Shown piece by piece: positions 62,641-64,000 of a stretch of DNA of 64,000 nucleotides. A program made the position numbers and the translations under genes. Source of the stretch: Natronomonas salinimetallica (GTDB lineage Archaea; Halobacteriota; Halobacteria; Halobacteriales; Haloarculaceae); assembly GCF_013839515.1 (NCBI RefSeq), contig NZ_JACDNQ010000003.1:91937-155936 (forward strand), written 5' to 3'. The notes beneath the pieces are model-generated. The model was not told the DNA's origin and did no database searches. It was given only the letters and a program-made list of their open reading frames with translations. How positions within the stretch are numbered: position 1 is the first letter of the stretch; each line of letters begins with the position of its first letter.

Positions 62641-63241
62641 CGTCTCCGTTGCTGTTTCCGCTGCTGTTTCCGTTGTCGGTGTTTCCGTCGTCGTTCCCGC
62701 TGTCGGTGTTTCCGTCGTCGTTCCCGCTGTCGGTGTTTCCGTCGTCGTTCCCGTCGGCCCCGTACATCCGGCGGGTCATCTCGCGGGCTTCCTCGAGCAC
62801 CTCTGCGGTCTCCCCGTCGACCGGGCCGGACGTGTCGACGACACCGCCCCGGGCGGACGCGTGGTCGCTTTCGGACCCGCGTTCGGTGTGGCTGTGGCCG
62901 TAGCCGCCGTGGTCGTGGCCGGCGTGACCGCCCCCGCCGTGGCCGTGGCCGGCGTCGATGTCGTCGAACAGCGCCCCGGATCGTTCCTCGGGCGGATCGT
63001 TCGGACCGTCCTCGAGGCCCCCGGCGGTGTCCTCGAAGAGCTGCGGGAACTCCGTCTCCTCGACCCGTTCGGCGACGACGTCGGCGAGTTCGGACTCACC
63101 CATTTCGGCCCACGCCGGGGCGCGGTCGTCGAGCCACGCCTCGTGGTCGGTATCGCCCAGCATCGCGGTGAACGCGAGGTGGTTCGCGAGATGTCCCGCG
63201 TCGGCCTGTGGGTCCGAACAGACGGGGCAAGCGTATCCCAT
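62627..63241 (-). CDS. DUF5810-family zinc protein with repetitive acidic tail
   Basis: 204 residues. N-terminal zinc-finger pattern ACPVCSDPQADAGHLANHLAF (CxxC...HxxxH), then helical AWLDDRAPAWAEMGESELAD and a His/Gly-rich linker (DAGHGHGGGGHAGHDHGGYG) suited to metal binding. The tail is built on three GNDDGNTDS repeats. Matches haloarchaeal DUF5810. The tail repeats come from the 27-bp DNA repeat at 62676-62753. Confidence 0.86.
   Translation of the reverse strand: MGYACPVCSDPQADAGHLANHLAFTAMLGDTDHEAWLDDRAPAWAEMGESELADVVAERVEETEFPQLFEDTAGGLEDGPNDPPEERSGALFDDIDAGHGHGGGGHAGHDHGGYGHSHTERGSESDHASARGGVVDTSGPVDGETAEVLEEAREMTRRMYGADGNDDGNTDSGNDDGNTDSGNDDGNTDNGNSSGNSNGDDAGR
62676..62753. repeat. 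In-frame 27-bp tandem repeat in the DUF5810 gene
   Basis: Units of TCGGTGTTTCCGTCGTCGTT plus 7 bases at 62676, 62703 and 62730 (24 bases). A multiple of three, so the coding frame is kept and the protein gains 9-residue repeats. Confidence 0.93.
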
Positions 63242-63287
63242 ACCCGACGTCGGGCCGCCAGCGTCAAAACGCCTGCGCCACGCCCCT

Positions 63288-63752
63288 TCACAGGCGTTTG
63301 ATCAGCACGTAGGCGTCCTCGCCGTCGTCGTAATAGTCCGGGACGACGTGGTGTCGCTCGAAGCCGAACGACGAGTACAGTGCCCGCGCCGTCTCGTTCG
63401 TCCGCCTGACTTCGAGTTTGACCTGTCGGACGCCCGACGCCGCGAGCGACCCGACCGCGCGAGTGAGGAGCCTCTGGCCGATACCCTGCTGGCGGTGTGT
63501 GGGCGCAACGGCGAGGTCCTTTATGTGTCCGATCCGCGTACCGCCCCCGTCGACGGTGTCGGCGATGACGTAACCGACGATCCTGTCGTCGGCCTCGGCG
63601 ACCAGAAACCCCGGTCCCCCGAGAAACCGCTCGAAGGCCGCGTAGGGCCACGGCTGGTCGAAAGAGCGCTTTTCGATCCGGAACACCGACAGGAGATCGG
63701 CCCGGCCGACCTCCCGGATCTCGATCCCGGCGCGTGGATCGGTGTTCGTCAC
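63288..63752 (-). CDS. rimI: Ribosomal protein S18-alanine N-acetyltransferase-like GNAT
   Basis: 154 residues starting with GTG. GNAT fold: IREVGRADLLSVFRIEKRSF, DQPWPYAAFERFLGGPGFLV, acetyl-CoA loop VAPTHRQQGIGQRLLTRAV and LEVRRTNETARALYSSFGFE, DYYDDGEDAYVL. Typical archaeal RimI, which acetylates N-termini of proteins in general. The GTG at 63752 is the best start because the frame upstream lacks homology-like sequence. Confidence 0.92.
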   Translation of the reverse strand: MTNTDPRAGIEIREVGRADLLSVFRIEKRSFDQPWPYAAFERFLGGPGFLVAEADDRIVGYVIADTVDGGGTRIGHIKDLAVAPTHRQQGIGQRLLTRAVGSLAASGVRQVKLEVRRTNETARALYSSFGFERHHVVPDYYDDGEDAYVLIKRL

Positions 63753-63886
63753 ACTACGGCGTACCCATGACGGCGATTTATGCCTGTCGGCACCCGCCGT
63801 CTCGACGTCGGGACGCCCCACGTCACGTGATCACATGCGCCACTGGATGCCAGAAGATTCATATGTGCGTGAATACAACCATCATA

Positions 63887-63904
63887 TGCACCCGTTTGGG
63901 TGCA
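63887..63904. other. Hairpin next to the poly-G end
   Basis: TGCACCC-GTTT-GGGTGCA, a 7-bp perfect stem with a 4-base loop, immediately before the run of G. A strong hairpin often makes polymerase or assembly stop, which may explain the artefact that follows. Confidence 0.6.

Positions 63905-64000
<96 letters not shown>

Overview
The window is chromosomal DNA from a haloarchaeon (class Halobacteria). The sequence is GC-rich and most proteins are very acidic. It carries archaeal or haloarchaeal markers: the cdrL-cdrS-ftsZ2 cell-division cluster, archaeosine synthase ArcS, a SAMP3-type small modifier, GatD, NcsA, a suicidal-type Thi4 and several Halobacteria-only families (DUF5784, DUF5786, DUF5789, DUF5809, DUF5810). 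Start codons often sit about 25 nt downstream of TATA-like boxes or in ATGA/GTGA overlaps. No genus is claimed. All names come from reading the sequence, without database searches. The last 96 bases are pure G, which looks like a contig-end artefact.

Layout. 0-16.7 kb: DUF151, HNH protein, uvrC, a winged-helix regulator, bacterial-type leuS, a membrane-anchored regulator behind a 21-bp repeat array, a phosphodiesterase, pdxT, DUF151-hisE, an MGMT-like protein without the active cysteine, hemB, an Amt-PII fusion with an Lrp regulator, hemL and a glutaredoxin. 16.7-21.1 kb: HExxH lipoprotein, cupin, small protein, and a cation/proton antiporter with a TrkA-type domain. 21.3-27.1 kb: a lower-GC accessory block ending at tRNA-Tyr. 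It holds a DUF433/DUF5615 toxin-antitoxin pair, a dead serine recombinase interrupted by a 107-bp MITE, a frameshifted zinc-ribbon gene, a type II restriction-modification set (adenine methylase, SacI-like nuclease, PadR-like regulator with matching inverted-repeat operators) and three small overlapping plasmid-like genes. 27.3-36.7 kb: cdrL, cdrS, ftsZ2, ncsA, MinD-like ATPase, esterase, CheY, and a cluster of three microsatellites in front of DUF5784. 36.9-46.7 kb: pheST, a MATE exporter, mutL-mutS. 47-54.5 kb: thiamine genes (thiD, thi4, thiR) mixed with dcd, Nudix, methyltransferase and HNH genes. 54.5-63.8 kb: XPD-like helicase, arcS, samp3 cluster, gatD, Nudix-DUF5809-DUF5810 operon, rimI.

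How the parts work together: ThiD makes the pyrimidine half and Thi4 the thiazole half of thiamine, with ThiR as the likely repressor. HemL and HemB are early tetrapyrrole steps, separated here by the ammonium transporter and its Lrp regulator. MutL and MutS form a mismatch-repair pair. CdrL, CdrS and FtsZ2 control and execute division. The restriction-modification set is a self-contained defence cassette.

The most distinctive signals not explained by genes are: a two-copy 107-bp MITE family with 3-bp target duplications; a telomere-like hexamer array flanked by two other microsatellites; and about a dozen unrelated short tandem duplications (19-38 bp units), many of which copy the last bases and stop codon of a gene.
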